A stretch of 64,000 nucleotides of DNA from Hominiventricola filiformis (GTDB lineage: Bacteria; Bacillota; Clostridia; Lachnospirales; Lachnospiraceae), in the NCBI RefSeq assembly GCF_020686965.1, contig NZ_JAJEPS010000009.1, forward strand, positions 62,001 to 126,000, written 5' to 3'. How positions within the stretch are numbered: the first letter of the stretch is position 1; each line of letters begins with the position of its first letter. A program made the position numbers and the translations under genes. Shown one piece after another: positions 1-8,534 of this stretch. The notes beneath the pieces were generated by a model that was given only the letters and a program-made list of their open reading frames with translations, ran no database searches and was not told where the DNA came from.

Positions 1-1024
1 GCACGCGGAGAATTGCCTCACGGCCTTTCACATCCGGACGCGCCACTCCGATCTTCCGGTCAAAACGTCCCGGACGTAAGATCGCCGGGTCGAGAATATC
101 CACACGATTAGTTGCTGCCATAACAATGATGCCTTCATTGACTCCAAAACCATCCATCTCTACAAGAAGCTGGTTCAGCGTCTGCTCTCTCTCATCATGT
201 CCGCCGCCCATGCCGGTACCTCTTCTTCTGGCTACCGCATCAATCTCATCGATAAATACAATACAGGGCGCATTTTTCTTTGCGTTGGTAAAAAGATCTC
301 TGACACGGGATGCACCGACTCCCACGAACATTTCCACAAAATCAGAACCTGAAATGCTGAAGAACGGAACTCCCGCTTCTCCTGCCACCGCCTTGGCGAT
401 CAGCGTCTTACCGGTTCCGGGAGGGCCTACCAGCAGCACTCCTTTGGGGATTCTTGCTCCCACTCTCGTATAACGTCCCGGGTTCTTCAGGAAATCCACG
501 ATCTCCTCCAGTTCCCCTTTTTCTTCTTCCAGTCCTGCCACATCTTTAAAACCGATCTTAGCATCCTCTCCGGAAGTCATCTGTGCATGGCTTCTTCCGA
601 AGTCCAGCATCTTGGCATTGCCGCCGCCCGCATTTCTTCCCATGGTCATGACCAGAACAAAAAACATCATTCCGCACATGATCAGTGGCATCCCATAGGT
701 TTCAAAAAATCCGGGACCTTTGACCGCAGCCACATCACAGCTGATGCCTGCCGCTTTTAATGTTTCTTCTTCATCCTCCGTATTCAGGATGTTTGTTGTC
801 TTAACGGAACCGTCCTTCAGAGTATATGTGACCGTACCCGTCGGTGTCTCCTGATTCGGCGTAATTGTCGCGCTGGTGATGTCCGCATTGTCGATAGCCT
901 GCTCATACTGCTCATATGTGTACATGGCTTTTCCCTGCATCTGGCTCTCAAAGAACATGAGTACCATGCAGATTACGGCAAAGAACATCAGATAGGAGCC
1001 GATTCCTCTCCACTGTCTGTTCAA
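1..1024 (-). CDS. ftsH: ATP-dependent zinc metalloprotease FtsH (N-terminal part, cut by window edge)
   Basis: Membrane-anchored AAA+ protease that degrades membrane and regulatory proteins. About 341 codons are visible. A hydrophobic segment lies near residues 7-24 and a second one comes just before the AAA domain. Walker A GPPGTGKT is at about residues 200-207 (positions 404-427), followed by the Walker B FIDEID region and the second region of homology ending ILRPGRFDR. The HEXXH protease domain lies beyond the left edge, so catalytic competence cannot be checked. The start is TTG at 1024: AGGAGG sits about 11 bases upstream and no ATG fits. It follows hpt by 18 bases, the usual tilS-hpt-ftsH order in Firmicutes. 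Confidence 0.95.
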   Translation of the reverse strand, partial: MNRQWRGIGSYLMFFAVICMVLMFFESQMQGKAMYTYEQYEQAIDNADITSATITPNQETPTGTVTYTLKDGSVKTTNILNTEDEEETLKAAGISCDVAAVKGPGFFETYGMPLIMCGMMFFVLVMTMGRNAGGGNAKMLDFGRSHAQMTSGEDAKIGFKDVAGLEEEKGELEEIVDFLKNPGRYTRVGARIPKGVLLVGPPGTGKTLIAKAVAGEAGVPFFSISGSDFVEMFVGVGASRVRDLFTNAKKNAPCIVFIDEIDAVARRRGTGMGGGHDEREQTLNQLLVEMDGFGVNEGIIVMAATNRVDILDPAILRPGRFDRKIGVARPDVKGREAILRV

Positions 1025-1042
1025 GCTTTTCTTATCCTCCTG

Positions 1043-1570
1043 TTAGTCAAACTCTACCATGCCGATATACGGCAGGTTACGATACTGCTGGTCATAATCC
1101 AGTCCATATCCTACTACAAATTTATCTTCAATCTGGAATCCTACATATTCCACATCCACGTCTACCACACGTCTCTCCGGTTTATCCAGAAGTGTACAGA
1201 TCTTAAGGCTGGCCGGATTTCTCTGCGCCAGCAATTTTTTCAGATGGCTTAACGTACGTCCGGAATCGATGATATCCTCAATGATAATTACATTGCGATC
1301 CATGATCGTTTCATCCAGGTCTTTCACAATCTTGACGATTCCACTGGATTTGGTCTCTCCGCCGTAGCTGGAGCACTGCATGAAGTCCATGGTTACCGGT
1401 ACAGTAATTCTTTTTGCCAGTTCACAGGTAAAATATACGCTGCCCTTTAAAATACAGATCAGATGAACGCTTTTTCCTGCATAATCACGACTGATCTGTT
1501 CACCCAGCTCTTTGATTCTTGCGTCAACTTTCTCCTCCGAAAGCATAACTTCAATATGATGTTTTTCCAT
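1043..1570 (-). CDS. hpt: Hypoxanthine phosphoribosyltransferase
   Basis: Purine salvage enzyme joining hypoxanthine or guanine to PRPP to give IMP or GMP in the cytoplasm. The 175 residues match the family length. The PRPP-binding loop is visible as EDIIDSGRT at residues 98-106, and the flexible-loop region SSYGGETKSSG lies near residues 67-77. It lies 3 bases after tilS and 18 bases before ftsH, so the three are very likely co-transcribed. Confidence 0.95.
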   Translation of the reverse strand: MEKHHIEVMLSEEKVDARIKELGEQISRDYAGKSVHLICILKGSVYFTCELAKRITVPVTMDFMQCSSYGGETKSSGIVKIVKDLDETIMDRNVIIIEDIIDSGRTLSHLKKLLAQRNPASLKICTLLDKPERRVVDVDVEYVGFQIEDKFVVGYGLDYDQQYRNLPYIGMVEFD

Positions 1571-1573
1571 GGT

Positions 1574-2980
1574 TTATTCCTCCCTGTTCTTTATTTGTAC
1601 TTTTAAAATGGTCTTCGTCTGTTCTGTCACTTTATAGTCTTCACTGATTCTCATTCCCACGATCCAGACCACCTGATTTCCGTCGGCAAGAAGAATCAGT
1701 CCGTCCCGCTTTTCCCGCGGTACCTTACTGTCTATCAGATAATCTTTCAGTTTTTTATGGGCATGTTCCCCGTTTGCCAGACAGTCTCCCGGCCTGCGGG
1801 TACGAATAACCAAACCGTGTCTAATTTTATCATAATCAAACCACTTCGTATAGCATCTGTTGGGAATTTTCTTCATTTTCCCCGCTTTTTCCATCGAAAA
1901 CAGAAAGGTTTCCCCGCCAAATACAAACTCCGCCCGCGGCTGCTCTGAAAAATTCTCCGGCAGGCAAATCCGTACTTCTTCCTGATATTCCACCGGGGTC
2001 TTTTTTCTGCTCTTTCTCCGCAACAGGAGATCCTTATATCCAAGCTCCGCATATGCGCCTCCAGGAAGACTGGTTCTTCCGCCCCGCTTTCCATGGGCCA
2101 GAGATACAAGCTGTTCTGCATGAACCGCCTCCAGATCTTTTCCACTTCCCATAAGCTGTTCCAGAAGACTTAATACCATCCGTTTCTGCATAGCCGGATG
2201 AAGTTCCTCAAATGCGGCAAGACGAATCCTGATCTCCTCCGTCTGGATCTGTGCATACAGCGCACAGGCTTTCTCCGTCTCCTTCAGCAGATACTCCTCG
2301 GTCTCCCGCAGCTGTTCTGCAGTCCGGGCCATTCTGGAAACACTCCCGGGCCAGATCTGCTCCATAGGCGTCAGCAGGAGATGCCGGATCTTATTTCTCG
2401 TATAGGACAGTTCCTGATTGCTCTCATCCTCCACCCAGGAGATGCCTTCCTCCTTCAGAAATTCCAGAATTTCTTCTTTCGTCACGCACAGAAGGGGCCG
2501 GATATACGGCAGCCGGACCGGCTCCATTCCCCTGAGTCCACGAAGGCCCGTGCCCCTCATCAGCCGGAACAGCATGGTCTCTGCCTGGTCATTCTGATGA
2601 TGGGCCAGCGCCGTCCTGCTGCCCGGGTGCTCCCTCTGATATTCTTCAAATGCCTCATAGCGGGCTTCCCGCCCGGCTTCTTCCAGACTCATATGAAGCC
2701 CCACCGCCATTTCCGGCACATCTTTTTTTACAATTTTCAGCGGAATTCCACGCTCCCTGCAAAATGCTTCGCAGAATGCCTGATCCCGATCCGCCGTCTC
2801 TCCCCGGATGCCATGATGGACATGCAGTGCTTCCACTTCAATCTGCCCTTTTTCTCTGTATTCAGAGAGCAGCAGAAGAAGAGCCACCGAATCCGCCCCA
2901 CCGGACAGTCCGACCACAATCCGCATGCCCGGTTCTGTCATATGCCATTTTTCCAGACAGGAAAATACTTTTTCCCTCAT
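1574..2980 (-). CDS. tilS: tRNA(Ile)-lysidine synthetase
   Basis: Modifies C34 of tRNA-Ile(CAU) to lysidine so that it reads AUA, using lysine and ATP. The PP-loop motif SGGADS is at residues 26-31 from the chosen start, and the TilS C-terminal substrate domain is seen in the region TRRPGDCLANGEHAHKK. An in-frame start 63 bases upstream exists, but the ATG at 2980 has an AAAGGA ribosome site and begins at the family-typical residue. It sits between spoIIE and hpt in the conserved spoIIE-tilS-hpt-ftsH order. Confidence 0.93.
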   Translation of the reverse strand: MREKVFSCLEKWHMTEPGMRIVVGLSGGADSVALLLLLSEYREKGQIEVEALHVHHGIRGETADRDQAFCEAFCRERGIPLKIVKKDVPEMAVGLHMSLEEAGREARYEAFEEYQREHPGSRTALAHHQNDQAETMLFRLMRGTGLRGLRGMEPVRLPYIRPLLCVTKEEILEFLKEEGISWVEDESNQELSYTRNKIRHLLLTPMEQIWPGSVSRMARTAEQLRETEEYLLKETEKACALYAQIQTEEIRIRLAAFEELHPAMQKRMVLSLLEQLMGSGKDLEAVHAEQLVSLAHGKRGGRTSLPGGAYAELGYKDLLLRRKSRKKTPVEYQEEVRICLPENFSEQPRAEFVFGGETFLFSMEKAGKMKKIPNRCYTKWFDYDKIRHGLVIRTRRPGDCLANGEHAHKKLKDYLIDSKVPREKRDGLILLADGNQVVWIVGMRISEDYKVTEQTKTILKVQIKNREE

Positions 2981-3055
2981 GGTTTCACGTCCTTTGTATC
3001 CATATTCCTCTATCACTATAAAGAAAAGCCCCGGAAAATGCAATTCTTTTTCCGG

Positions 3056-4462
3056 TCACCGCTTCCAGATTCCCACTACCAGAACCGTCATATCATCTGT
3101 TCCCCCACCATAGGCCTCTACTTGCTCCAGCAGCCGTTCTGCCATCTCAGCCGGAGTCCCGGCGGGCAGATTTCCAATCAGATCTTTTAAGATCTGTTCT
3201 TCCTCTCCCACCGGAAGTGCTCCCAGCACGCCGTCCGTTACCATGAACAGCAGATTTCCATCATACATGCGGATACGGAACGGATCCAGCGACAGCTGTC
3301 CGGAGACTCCGGCAGGAAGGCTGTACCCATGGATGCATTCTACGCCATGTTCCTTCTTCAGAAAACTTGCCGCCGATCCGATCTTCAGAAACTCACACAC
3401 TCCTGTATAAAGATCTATCGCCGCCAGATCCATCGTAGAAAAGATCCGGGTATCCGGCTGCAGCACAAGGGATGAGTTGATCATGCGAATCGCCGTTTCC
3501 TTGGAAAATCCAGCTTCCAAAAACTGTTCCAGCAGATCAAGCACCAGCTCGCTCTGGGAACAGGCCTGAAGTCCTGACCCCATTCCATCTGAAAGACCGG
3601 CATAAAATCTGCCATCCGGAAGCCAGAATACGGAGAAATTGTCTCCCGACACCACCTCTCCTTTTTTCACAGCTTTCCTCACTCCATACAACACATTGTA
3701 CGCAGTGCCCTCCACAAACAGTACCGTAATCCGTTCCTGCCCCACGAATGTGCGGCTGTCCCGGTCCGGCATCATCTCACAGTCCAGAAGCTCCGACAGG
3801 ACGCCCGCCACTTTTTTCACCGGCACGCAGATCTTCTTTCTCGTCTTCATGACCAGATAGATCTGCCGTTTCTTTCCCCTTGGGCCATAGAAAAATACTT
3901 TTTCCACCTGAACGCCCATCAGCTTCATGCGGCGTCCGATCTCCTGCTCCAGCTTTCCGTCCTCCTGCGTCCCGTAGATTCGTTCCATGGCGCCTTCCAG
4001 TATCTGGCTCATCTCTTGAATCTGCCCGGCCGCTGCCATCCGGTTTTCAGCAAGCCGAAGCTGCAGGAGCCGTTCCCCCCGGTCCAGGCCTTCCACCGGC
4101 TGCGGCGTCATGCAAAAGCTCCTTGATAACTGCAGAAAGCTTTCCTGGTATTCCTTCATCCACTGCCGGACCGGATGCAGCAGTTCCTTCTCCTCCGGCA
4201 GGTTTCTCCCACTTCCGAACCACTCTCTTACATAGCCCAGCAGGACGATAACGGAAAATATGGCTCCACCTTTCATAATACTGAGCGCCATTTCCCATGC
4301 CGCTTTGTTCAGCATGTACTCTACCGCCAGTTCCATAGCCATCAGGCTTGTCCCGGTTCCGGCTCCGAAGAGCCACTTGTTCCGCCCGGTGCCCTTCTTT
4401 CCATACAGGACCAGCAGACATCCTCCTACCATGACTGACAATACGTATTTACTCCATTCCAT
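3056..4462 (-). CDS. spoIIE: Stage II sporulation protein E, short form (PP2C-type phosphatase)
   Basis: SpoIIE dephosphorylates SpoIIAA and so activates sigma-F in the forespore; it also acts at the polar septum. The C-terminal PP2C domain is clear: SDGMGSG (291-297), TDG (409-411) and GTDDMTV (454-460) carry the metal ligands. The N-terminus has only about three hydrophobic segments (about 5-20, 33-50, 60-78), whereas the Bacillus protein has about ten and is over 800 residues long. At 468 residues this is a strongly shortened SpoIIE. The identity is supported by tilS-hpt-ftsH downstream and divIC upstream, and by a Spo0A-type promoter (4495-4561). The start has GAGGAGG at good spacing. Confidence 0.88.
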   Translation of the reverse strand: MEWSKYVLSVMVGGCLLVLYGKKGTGRNKWLFGAGTGTSLMAMELAVEYMLNKAAWEMALSIMKGGAIFSVIVLLGYVREWFGSGRNLPEEKELLHPVRQWMKEYQESFLQLSRSFCMTPQPVEGLDRGERLLQLRLAENRMAAAGQIQEMSQILEGAMERIYGTQEDGKLEQEIGRRMKLMGVQVEKVFFYGPRGKKRQIYLVMKTRKKICVPVKKVAGVLSELLDCEMMPDRDSRTFVGQERITVLFVEGTAYNVLYGVRKAVKKGEVVSGDNFSVFWLPDGRFYAGLSDGMGSGLQACSQSELVLDLLEQFLEAGFSKETAIRMINSSLVLQPDTRIFSTMDLAAIDLYTGVCEFLKIGSAASFLKKEHGVECIHGYSLPAGVSGQLSLDPFRIRMYDGNLLFMVTDGVLGALPVGEEEQILKDLIGNLPAGTPAEMAERLLEQVEAYGGGTDDMTVLVVGIWKR

Positions 4463-4494
4463 ATGTTTTCCCTCCTCTTCTTTCCGGTAGAGGG

Positions 4495-4561
4495 ATTATA
4501 GAAATCATGAATCCGCAATCTTTGTCATTTGGAAGTGGTTCAGGCAGAAATATTTTCGACA
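4495..4561 (-). promoter_or_regulatory. spoIIE promoter with 22-bp spacer and Spo0A boxes
   Basis: Reading the minus strand, a perfect 0A box TGTCGAA lies at 4561-4555. A -35-like ATGACA (4528-4523) overlaps the 0A-like TGACAAA, and a perfect -10 TATAAT lies at 4500-4495. The spacer is 22 bases. Known Spo0A-activated sigma-A promoters (spoIIG, spoIIE of Bacillus) have 21-22 bp spacers with 0A boxes at and above the -35. The spoIIE start codon is about 33 bases downstream. Confidence 0.75.
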
Positions 4562-4569
4562 TGAAGACA

Positions 4570-4607
4570 GCCCGTGCAAAAACCGGAATATCAGTTTTTA
4601 CACGGGC
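4570..4607 (-). terminator. Probable terminator after divIC
   Basis: Inverted repeat GCCCGTGCAAAAAC (4570-4583) and GTTTTTACACGGGC (4594-4607) with one mismatch. It sits between divIC and the spoIIE promoter, so it would separate the two units. The U-tract is weak. Confidence 0.5.
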
Positions 4608-4625
4608 CATTCTTCGTTCACAGTC

Positions 4626-4940
4626 CTATTTATCACTTGCTTTAAAAATAATTTCATCCGGGTAGACAAGTCCCAGCTTGTCCTTCGCCACATCTTCCAC
4701 GTACTTTTTCGTCTGTGTATAAGCCTCAAGATCTTCGATCTCTTTGCTCCGCTCCTTTTCCTTATCAATCTGAGCCTGAATGTTATTCTCTCTCTCCTGA
4801 TATGAAAGATTTTTCTGCTTCAGACGGATTCCTCCTACGGTACTGACACCAAAAACAATCAGCACAATCAGAATAATTCCCCAGGATTCCAGATGTCTTC
4901 TACGCTCACGGAGCCGTCTGCTTTTCGCTTTCGCTGCCAT
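4626..4940 (-). CDS. divIC: Septum formation initiator, FtsB/DivIC family
   Basis: Bitopic division protein that forms the FtsL-DivIB-DivIC complex at the septum. It has 104 residues: a basic cytoplasmic N-terminus, one transmembrane segment at about 20-38, then a coiled-coil stretch (about 45-75) and the typical C-terminal region with AKDKLGLVYPDE. The position between yabQ and spoIIE matches the Firmicute yabP-yabQ-divIC-spoIIE order. GGGAGGAGG lies ahead of the ATG. Confidence 0.9.
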   Translation of the reverse strand: MAAKAKSRRLRERRRHLESWGIILIVLIVFGVSTVGGIRLKQKNLSYQERENNIQAQIDKEKERSKEIEDLEAYTQTKKYVEDVAKDKLGLVYPDEIIFKASDK

Positions 4941-4954
4941 ATTCCGCCTCCTCC

Positions 4955-5407
4955 CTATGAGAATAGAATAATTATAAACTCCCGGAAACCATTTTTCAAT
5001 TTCTTTTTACAAAAGCGATACAATAATCTAACAAATTTACAGAATTTTCCACCAACTGCCTGCACCGGCCTGCAGATGATCCCCAGACACCCATTTAAAA
5101 TCCACGCAATGTGTTCCACCAGCCAGGTGCTGACTGTCTGATGATAGACAAACATTCCAACTGCCACCGCAGCCAGCGCATAGCCCCTGAGCGCCCCGTC
5201 GTTCTCCCTGTAGATCAGCTGAAAAACAAGTAATGCAGACAGAAACCAGTACAACACATCCTCCAGCGCCACGCTCCAGACGCCGTGGGGCAGTACCCGC
5301 CGAAAAATGCGGATACCATCATAAATCACCAGGATGAGCATCCCCCTCAGGACTGCAAGTCCAAAAAACATAAGTTCCCTGATCAGTCCCATTTCCGGCA
5401 CCCTCAT
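4955..5407 (-). CDS. yabQ: Spore cortex biosynthesis protein YabQ
   Basis: Sigma-E-dependent membrane protein needed for spore cortex formation in Bacillus. It has 150 residues, with hydrophobic segments near 10-30, 48-66 and 72-90 and a basic C-terminal tail. It overlaps the yabP stop by 4 bases, so the two are translationally coupled, as in other spore formers. The call rests on membrane profile, length and the yabP-divIC context. Confidence 0.85.
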   Translation of the reverse strand: MRVPEMGLIRELMFFGLAVLRGMLILVIYDGIRIFRRVLPHGVWSVALEDVLYWFLSALLVFQLIYRENDGALRGYALAAVAVGMFVYHQTVSTWLVEHIAWILNGCLGIICRPVQAVGGKFCKFVRLLYRFCKKKLKNGFREFIIILFS

Positions 5408-5709
5408 CGAAACAGGCGGTTCAGCAGGGATTCTCCGCCTTTCTTAAAGTCTGAGACCTCCGAATACTGAAAGCTGTCAATCCTGCCCTCCAGATCAATC
5501 TCACCTTTTTCCAGTGACAGCCGGTTTACATGAAGATCTGCCCCCTTAATCTGCAGCATGCCCAGCTCTGTCTCCAGCAGTACCTCGGATATGTCAAAGG
5601 AGATGACGTCAGACACTCCCGTAATGCTTCCGGTCCTGCGGTTCATGACCGACAGTTTGTGCGAGCCTCTGTTCTGTGGACGTTCTTCCATCGTTCCTGT
5701 TTTTATCAT
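5404..5709 (-). CDS. yabP: Sporulation protein YabP
   Basis: Small YabP/YqfC-family protein required for spore cortex assembly. The family pattern is visible: HKLSVMNRRTGSITGVSDVISFD followed by a beta-rich half (split here: HKLSVMNRR, GSITGVSDVISFD). The ATG at 5709 has GGGAGG seven bases upstream; starts at 5724 and 5691 are possible but have worse ribosome sites. The ribosome site lies inside a hairpin (5715-5752). Confidence 0.87.
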   Translation of the reverse strand: MIKTGTMEERPQNRGSHKLSVMNRRTGSITGVSDVISFDISEVLLETELGMLQIKGADLHVNRLSLEKGEIDLEGRIDSFQYSEVSDFKKGGESLLNRLFR

Positions 5710-5714
5710 AAAAA

Positions 5715-5752
5715 AACCTCCCATATATTCTTTTAAAATATATTAGGAGGTT
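5715..5752 (-). terminator. Terminator-like hairpin covering the yabP ribosome site
   Basis: On the minus strand AACCTCC (5752-5746) pairs with GGAGGTT (5721-5715), and an inner ATATATT/AATATAT stem extends it. A run of T follows immediately. It would end the rqcP transcript, but its right arm is also the Shine-Dalgarno sequence of yabP. Confidence 0.65.
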
Positions 5753-5765
5753 CTCTTCTTTATTC

Positions 5766-6005
5766 TTATAAATATTTGTAAAGCTCTTTCGCTTCGTCTT
5801 TCCTGACCGTTTCCTGTACGTCCAGCACTTCCACCTTCACGGTTCTCGTACCGAACTCAATCTCAATGACATCTCCCTCTTTCACGTTCAGGGATGCCTT
5901 GGCGGATTTTCCATTCACCAGTACACGGCCTGCATCACAGGCTTCGTTGGCAACCGTGCGCCGCTTGATCAGCCTGGATACTTTCAGGAATTTGTCTAAT
6001 CTCAT
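5766..6005 (-). CDS. rqcP: S4-domain RNA-binding protein (RqcP/YabO type)
   Basis: In Bacillus this short S4 protein works with RqcH in ribosome-associated quality control, stabilising the P-site tRNA on obstructed 50S subunits. The 79 residues are essentially one S4 domain: MRLDKFLKVSRLIKRRTVAN at the start, then AGRVLVNGKSAKAS. It lies 13 bases after HU, matching the order mazG-hup-yabO-yabP-yabQ-divIC-spoIIE. Confidence 0.88.
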   Translation of the reverse strand: MRLDKFLKVSRLIKRRTVANEACDAGRVLVNGKSAKASLNVKEGDVIEIEFGTRTVKVEVLDVQETVRKDEAKELYKYL

Positions 6006-6018
6006 TTATTTCACCTGA

Positions 6019-6291
6019 TTAGTTCAGAGCGTCCTTTAAAGCTTTTCCTGCTTTGAATTTCGGAGCTTTGGAAGCTGCGATCGGCATCGGTTCGCCAGTA
6101 TGCGGGTTTCTTCCCTCTCTTGCTGCTCTCTCAGCTACTTCGAAAGTACCAAATCCAACTACCTGAACTTTCTCACCTTTCTTCAGTTCGTCTGTAACAA
6201 CGTCGATAAATGCTTTAACAGCTTTCTCTGCATCTTTTTTAGTCAACTCAGCGTTCTCTGCAACTGCTGCGATCAGCTCTGCTTTGTTCAT
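6019..6291 (-). CDS. hup: DNA-binding protein HU
   Basis: Histone-like nucleoid protein of 90 residues. It starts MNKAELIAAVAENAELTKKD and carries the DNA-gripping arm FEVAERAAREGRNPHTGEP with the intercalating proline (about 50-68), ending KFKAGKALKDALN. The ATG at 6291 is preceded by GAGGAGG; a longer in-frame reading upstream overlaps mazG out of frame and is rejected. Confidence 0.97.
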   Translation of the reverse strand: MNKAELIAAVAENAELTKKDAEKAVKAFIDVVTDELKKGEKVQVVGFGTFEVAERAAREGRNPHTGEPMPIAASKAPKFKAGKALKDALN

Positions 6292-6355
6292 GTCTTTATT
6301 TCCTCCTCGGATCTTTCTTGTTTTATAGCATGTATCAATAGTTATACCCGTTTTC

Positions 6356-6781
6356 CTATTGTTTGTCAAGCAGATTTCCTTGATTTTCAGCCAGTTTCCG
6401 GCGCTTTTTCGCTTCCTTTTCCTGGCGCTTGATCTCCTCCCAACGGGCCTGATTCTGCTCCGGAGAACCGTACTCCTCATTCCCAAATACATGGGGATGA
6501 CGACGCACCATTTTCTCTGCCAGACCATTCACCACATCTGCCATGGTGAACTGTCCTTCTTCCTCGGCAATTCTTGCATGAAGAAGAACCTGGAGAAGTA
6601 CATCTCCAAGTTCTTCACACAAGTTTTCTTCGTCATGCTGTTCGATTGCCTGTACCACTTCCTCGCATTCGTTGCGAAGACAGGGGATCAGACTCTCATG
6701 GGTCTGGGCCTTGTCCCAGGGGCAGCCATGTTCGCTTCGAAGCTGCGCAATTACATTCAGAAGTTCCTCGTAACTATACAT
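6356..6781 (-). CDS. mazG: MazG nucleotide pyrophosphohydrolase (single-domain form)
   Basis: House-cleaning enzyme hydrolysing (d)NTPs to NMP and pyrophosphate. It has 141 residues, one MazG domain, with the substrate-side motif GCPWDKAQTHESL (about 19-31) and the metal-binding EECEE-like stretch NECEEVVQAI and EELGDVLLQVLLHA. Two-domain MazG proteins are about twice this length. It precedes HU, as in many Clostridia. Confidence 0.93.
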   Translation of the reverse strand: MYSYEELLNVIAQLRSEHGCPWDKAQTHESLIPCLRNECEEVVQAIEQHDEENLCEELGDVLLQVLLHARIAEEEGQFTMADVVNGLAEKMVRRHPHVFGNEEYGSPEQNQARWEEIKRQEKEAKKRRKLAENQGNLLDKQ

Positions 6782-6791
6782 AAGCCTGTCC

Positions 6792-8525
6792 TTACAGCAT
6801 CTTGTTGATCATGGAAAGCACTTCTTCTCCGAGAGCTGCACTCTTCTGATCAGCATCTTCAAGAGAAGTTCCCTTGATTCCATAGTAGAATTTGATCTTC
6901 GGCTCAGTTCCGGAAGGTCTGACACAAAGCCATGCACCGTCATTCAGATCGTAGTAAAGTACATTGGAAACCGGAAGTCCGGTCGGATGTACCTCACCAG
7001 TCTTCATATCTTTGACGGTATCCAGTTTGTAGTCTCTTGCAGATACTACATGATAGCCGCCGATCTCAGTCGGAGTATTGTTTCTTAAAGTCTCCAGAAT
7101 CTCCTGGATCTTTGCAAGACCTTCAATGCCTTTCAGTTCGATGGATTTTACCGCATCTTTATAGTAGCCGTATTTCTCATACATTGCTACCATGGCATCC
7201 CACAGGGTCATACCTTTCATCTTGTAATAAGCAGCTGCCTCGCAGAGAGCTGCCACTGCGGAAATCGCATCCTTATCTCTTGCGTAGGTACCGATCAGGC
7301 AGCCATAGGACTCTTCCATACCGAAGAGGTAAGTGCCTTTTCCAGTCTCCTCATTTTTCAGAATCTGCTGACCGATATATTTGAATCCGGTCAGTACCTC
7401 TATCAGTTTGCAGCCATAATTTGCAGCAACGGCATCTACCAGATTGGTGGTTACAATGGATTTTACCACTTCACCGTCTGCCGGGATCTTGCCTGCTGCC
7501 TGCTTCTGGCTTAACACATAATCGCACAGAAGGGAACCGGACATATTACCGGTCAACGGAATATACGCGCCGGATTTGCTGTCTTTGACATAAACGCCGA
7601 GACGGTCTGCATCCGGATCTGTTGCCAGCACCAGATCTGCATTTACTTCTTTTGCAAGTTTCAGACCCAGCTCAAATGCTGCCGGAGATTCAGGATTCGG
7701 ATAATTAACGGTCGGGAAGTTTCCATCCGGAAGTTCCTGTTCTTTTACTACATATACGTTTTCAAATCCAAGCTCTTTTAATACTCTTCTTGCCGGAAGA
7801 TTGCCGGTACCATGAAGCGGGGTATAGACAATGCGGATGTCTTTCTGCATCTTGTCAATGGCATCCTGATTCACTACCTGTGCTTCTACATGAGCGATGA
7901 ATTTGTCATCAATCTCTTTACCGATAATCTCATATTTTCCTGCGGCAATGGCATCCTCCTGGCTGATGGTCTTTACGGTAGAAAGATCGGTGATTGCCAG
8001 TACCTCTGCGGTAACGCCTTTGTCATGAGGCGGTGTAAACTGTGCACCATCCTCCCAGTACACTTTGTATCCATTGTACTCAGCCGGGTTGTGGCTGGCA
8101 GTAATATTCAAACCTGCGATGCAGTGCAGTTCACGTACTGCGAAGGACAGTTCCGGAGTCGGACGAAGAGACTCGAATTTGTATGCTTTAATTCCATTTG
8201 CTGCCAGTGTCAAAGCTGCTTCCTCAGCAAATTCCGGAGACATCCGGCGGGAATCATAGGCAATGGCAACACCCTTATCCTGGCCGCCCTGTTTGATAAT
8301 GTAGTTGGCAAGGCCCTGGGTTGCACGGCGTACCACATAAATATTCATACGGTTAATACCGGCACCAATCACTCCGCGAAGTCCGGCGGTACCAAACTCC
8401 AGATCTTTGTAAAAGCGCTCCTTAATCTCCTTATCATCATCCTTAATGGATCTTAATTCTTCTTTTGTAGCTTCATCAAAATACGGGTTGGACAGCCACT
8501 CCTCATAAATCTCTTTGTAGTCCAT
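6792..8525 (-). CDS. pgcA: Phosphoglucomutase/phosphomannomutase (PgcA type)
   Basis: Interconverts glucose-1-P and glucose-6-P (often also mannose phosphates) for glycogen and envelope sugar synthesis. About 577 residues, alpha-D-phosphohexomutase family. The phosphoserine loop is TASHNPAEYNGYK (Ser about residue 140), the metal loop is DPDADR, the sugar-binding loop is GMEESYG, and the C-terminal phosphate loop is RPSGTEPK. The ATG at 8525 is chosen; an in-frame TTG 9 bases earlier is too close to GGGAGG. It starts only 9 bases after the CotS-like gene, so read-through from a sporulation promoter is likely in addition to other promoters. Confidence 0.93.
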   Translation of the reverse strand: MDYKEIYEEWLSNPYFDEATKEELRSIKDDDKEIKERFYKDLEFGTAGLRGVIGAGINRMNIYVVRRATQGLANYIIKQGGQDKGVAIAYDSRRMSPEFAEEAALTLAANGIKAYKFESLRPTPELSFAVRELHCIAGLNITASHNPAEYNGYKVYWEDGAQFTPPHDKGVTAEVLAITDLSTVKTISQEDAIAAGKYEIIGKEIDDKFIAHVEAQVVNQDAIDKMQKDIRIVYTPLHGTGNLPARRVLKELGFENVYVVKEQELPDGNFPTVNYPNPESPAAFELGLKLAKEVNADLVLATDPDADRLGVYVKDSKSGAYIPLTGNMSGSLLCDYVLSQKQAAGKIPADGEVVKSIVTTNLVDAVAANYGCKLIEVLTGFKYIGQQILKNEETGKGTYLFGMEESYGCLIGTYARDKDAISAVAALCEAAAYYKMKGMTLWDAMVAMYEKYGYYKDAVKSIELKGIEGLAKIQEILETLRNNTPTEIGGYHVVSARDYKLDTVKDMKTGEVHPTGLPVSNVLYYDLNDGAWLCVRPSGTEPKIKFYYGIKGTSLEDADQKSAALGEEVLSMINKML

Positions 8526-8534
8526 TTTGCACAA

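Noticed and set aside
2198..3190. 330-codon plus-strand open frame opposite tilS
   Set aside because: Antisense shadow; His/Pro-rich composition with no ribosome site or recognisable motif.
6292..6528. N-terminal extension of HU to 169 residues
   Set aside because: The extra part overlaps mazG in another frame; HU proteins are 90 residues and the ATG at 6291 has a strong ribosome site.
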